Source of the DNA: Anaerolineales bacterium
Lineage (GTDB): Bacteria; Chloroflexota; Anaerolineae; Anaerolineales; UBA4823
DNA length: 64,000 nucleotides
NCBI GenBank assembly: GCA_016929095.1
Contig: JAFGJM010000050.1
Coordinates: forward strand, 1-64,000
Reading direction: 5' to 3'
Part shown: positions 62,228 to 64,000 of the stretch, piece after piece
How the letters are laid out: every line of letters starts with the position of its first letter
Position numbering within the stretch: the first letter of the stretch is position 1
Notes under the pieces: model-generated
Told to the model about the DNA's origin: nothing
Seen by the model: the letters and a program-made list of their open reading frames with translations, nothing else
Databases searched by the model: none
Position numbers and translations under genes: made by a program

Positions 62228-63271
62228 ATGTTATCGCAATCTGAAATTGATGCATTGTTATCCGGCTCGATTGAGATCGAAGGATCAGAGTCTGAAGGCA
62301 GCGTTAATTTAGCGGAGTTGATGGACAAACCATCAGCCAAGCCTAAAGAAGCTGATTCTGGGCAAAAGGGGAAACAAATCAGACCTTATAACTTCTGGTC
62401 TCCAGAACATTTTTCGAAGGATCAAATGCGGGCGGTGGAATTGGTTCACGAAGATTTGGCGGAAAGATTGACCAGTTCTTTACCCACGTTTGTACGCACC
62501 AATTTACGTCCCAGAGTAGTGCATACCGAACAGGGGCGCTTTCACGATTTTCTAAAAGATGCACCGTCCGAATCCTTATTCCACATGATTACGCTTGCGC
62601 CGCTTCCTGGTTATATGATGATGACCATCAGCCCAGAAATCAGTTATGTGATTCTAGAGCAGCGTCTGGGCGGTCAGAGTTCCGGCAACAGTAAAACCCG
62701 GCACCTGACCGAAATTGACCAGTTTTTACTCAGAGGTCTCATTGAACATATGCTTAACGATATCAAAGCCTCATGGAGTAAAGTCGTGGCTATCGAACCC
62801 AGCTTGGAAGATTCCACAATTAACCAGCATTGGGTGCAAATGGTGATGGGAAATGAACGCATGATGTTGATCACCATGGAAATGACCCTTCAAGGCATAA
62901 CCGGTGCGATGAACATTTACATCCCGTTTAATCTTTTAAAACCCATCGCCACTGTGTTAAAACCGCACATTTTCTTCGCCGGTCGCAAAGAACGCCTTAC
63001 CGATATCACTTCCCGTAATTATGTGGCGAATAAATTAACCGAAGTTCATTTACCAATTAGGGTATTTCTTGGATCAACCAAAGTCTCTTTAGGATTTATT
63101 GCCAATCTTAAGCCCGGCGATGTGATCCCCCTGGATTCAGCACCCAATTCTGATGTACCGGTACAAATTTCCAACCGGGTTTGTTATACAGCAAAAATAG
63201 GCAAGGTCGGTAACCGCTTTGCCGCCCAAATTACGCAAGAAGTTCGTTCTACTCAAGATTTAATACCCTGA
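62228..63271 (+). CDS. fliM: flagellar motor switch protein FliM
   Basis: 347 aa. Residues 1-12 carry the CheY-P-binding motif (LSQSEIDALLSG); the middle CheC-like domain (about 55-240) has PEHFSKDQMRAVELVHEDLAERL and the EIDQFLLRGLIEHMLNDI helix; the SpoA domain lies at about 265-345. Part of the C-ring that reverses motor rotation. The presence of the CheY site implies a chemotaxis system elsewhere. Confidence 0.95.
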   Translation: MLSQSEIDALLSGSIEIEGSESEGSVNLAELMDKPSAKPKEADSGQKGKQIRPYNFWSPEHFSKDQMRAVELVHEDLAERLTSSLPTFVRTNLRPRVVHTEQGRFHDFLKDAPSESLFHMITLAPLPGYMMMTISPEISYVILEQRLGGQSSGNSKTRHLTEIDQFLLRGLIEHMLNDIKASWSKVVAIEPSLEDSTINQHWVQMVMGNERMMLITMEMTLQGITGAMNIYIPFNLLKPIATVLKPHIFFAGRKERLTDITSRNYVANKLTEVHLPIRVFLGSTKVSLGFIANLKPGDVIPLDSAPNSDVPVQISNRVCYTAKIGKVGNRFAAQITQEVRSTQDLIP

Positions 63272-63287
63272 CCAATGAGGTTGTATT

Positions 63288-63665
63288 ATGGCTGATCAAG
63301 CTGCCCCCCAAACAGAAACTGTAAATCAGACAAGTCCCGAAGCATCTCCACCTGTCGAGACACCAGTACCACCTGCGTATTCACCCGCAGGCGATAAAAA
63401 AGATAGCGGTCCAACAATGGATATGTTGATGGATGTCAATTTACAGTTGACCGTGGAATTAGGTTCAACCCAGATGACAGTGAGACAAGTATTAGATCTT
63501 CAGAAAGGCGCAGTCATCGAACTAAACCGTATCGCCGGCGACGCTGTGGATATATTGGTGAATGATCGATTGCTTGCTCGCGGTGAAGTAGTTGTGGTTG
63601 ATGATAAATTTGGTGTCAGAATTACCGAATTGGTGTCCATCGCTCAAGATTTAGGAGAAGCTTAA
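63288..63665 (+). CDS. fliN: flagellar motor switch protein FliN
   Basis: 125 aa: a Pro/Glu-rich N-terminal tail and a SpoA domain (about 45-120) with VNLQLTVELGSTQMTVRQVLDLQKGAVIELN, DILVNDRLLARGEVVVVDDKFGVRITEL. It completes the C-ring with FliM. Sixteen bases after fliM; its stop overlaps the fliO start by 1 bp. Confidence 0.95.
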   Translation: MADQAAPQTETVNQTSPEASPPVETPVPPAYSPAGDKKDSGPTMDMLMDVNLQLTVELGSTQMTVRQVLDLQKGAVIELNRIAGDAVDILVNDRLLARGEVVVVDDKFGVRITELVSIAQDLGEA

Positions 63666-64000
63666 TGGATAGAAAATCCTACGAGCGGATGCGGAACATT
63701 ATCCAGTCTGGCAGAATCCCAAAATGGGCATGGGGAATAGGTCTGATCGCTCTTATAGCATTGGTGGTTCTGGGAATCATGATCGGCGCAAGCGAAAGCA
63801 GCGCCGCTTCAACCAATTTTCCCGGAAATGATATCGTATCATCCACGAGTATGTTTATTAACGTCGTATTGAAATTAGGCATCGTCATTTTAATGATCTA
63901 TGTTTTCATGCAATTACTGAAACGCTGGCAAGGCACAAAACAAGGCAAGCATAAGAAATACCTTTCTGTCATTGAAACGACATACTTAAACCCTCGCCAG
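63665..64000 (+). CDS. fliO: flagellar biosynthesis protein FliO, partial (runs off the window)
   Basis: The ATG at 63665 overlaps the fliN stop (TAATG), and the frame is open to the window edge, 112 codons. The translation shows a hydrophobic segment (about 20-41), a second one (about 62-84, MFINVVLKLGIVILMIYVFM), a basic region, and LSVIETTYLNPRQ, the conserved FliO sequence after the TM helix. FliO helps assemble the FliP ring of the export gate. The C-terminus is missing. Confidence 0.88.
   Translation, partial: MDRKSYERMRNIIQSGRIPKWAWGIGLIALIALVVLGIMIGASESSAASTNFPGNDIVSSTSMFINVVLKLGIVILMIYVFMQLLKRWQGTKQGKHKKYLSVIETTYLNPRQ

Overview
The window looks like a chromosomal segment of a flagellated, probably anaerobic member of the Chloroflexota, most likely an Anaerolineae-type lineage. 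This is inferred from gene content, not from any database search: many Cys-anchored lipoproteins with TPTPT-like linkers, long BTAD/SARP-type regulators with TPR arrays, lipid-anchored beta-propellers, VanW-type envelope proteins, an unusually long PhnE, a T-box on serS and a bacterial alpha-2-macroglobulin. No phage, integrase, transposase, rRNA or CRISPR array is visible. The right edge cuts through a flagellar operon (fliO is incomplete).

Layout. 1-3.1 kb (+): two M16 peptidase subunits and acpS. 3.1-7.6 kb (-): envelope operon (HEXXH membrane protein, DsbA-cyclophilin fusion lipoprotein, PrsW protease, DedA). 7.7-12.4 kb (+): sugar epimerase, 3-methyladenine glycosylase, bactofilin and an OmpR-type two-component pair. 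12.5-19.1 kb (-): AIR-synthase-like protein, an 811-aa SARP/BTAD regulator, a propeller lipoprotein and a small conserved-looking protein. 19.3-23.0 kb (-): AAC(3)-like acetyltransferase, enoyl-CoA hydratase, RNase HI and an orphan sugar-binding lipoprotein. 23.5-28.6 kb (+): phnD-phnC-phnE plus an alkaline-phosphatase-superfamily hydrolase. 28.7-35.0 kb (-): LysM/M23 endopeptidase, orphan binding lipoprotein, three tandem M42 aminopeptidases and a Thr/Pro-rich protein. 35.1-40.3 kb (+): PIG-L deacetylase, greA, lysS, T-box/serS, DUF456. 40.3-43.2 kb (-): HEAT-repeat protein, Trm112-like protein, VanW protein. 43.7-49.7 kb (+): alpha-2-macroglobulin. 49.9-52.3 kb (-): 14-repeat propeller-like exported protein. 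52.8-54.4 kb (+): P-loop/zinc-ribbon protein and three tRNAs (Phe, Gly, Cys). 54.5-56.6 kb (-): GAF-GGDEF diguanylate cyclase. 57.1-64.0 kb (+): response regulator, histidine kinase, then flbD-motA-motB-fliL-fliM-fliN-fliO.

Most notable observation. The propeller lipoprotein (13005-15473) and the 78-aa protein (12531-12767) carry an almost identical promoter block with fixed internal spacing. Read on the minus strand it has two heptamers (GCGAGAG and ACGAGAC) separated by 4 bp, then 8 bp, then an extended -10 (TGnTATCCT), with a conserved AAATTGTCCCC box further upstream. This is the geometry reported for SARP operators in actinobacteria, and the first copy lies directly downstream of the SARP/BTAD regulator gene. 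I infer a small regulon: an envelope propeller and a small protein controlled by the adjacent regulator.

Other points: a leaderless-looking epimerase transcript; a structured, terminator-bearing greA leader; a compact serine T-box; a PhnE permease domain split by about 230 residues of extra membrane sequence; and a family of dispersed G/C-rich imperfect palindromes in intergenic regions.
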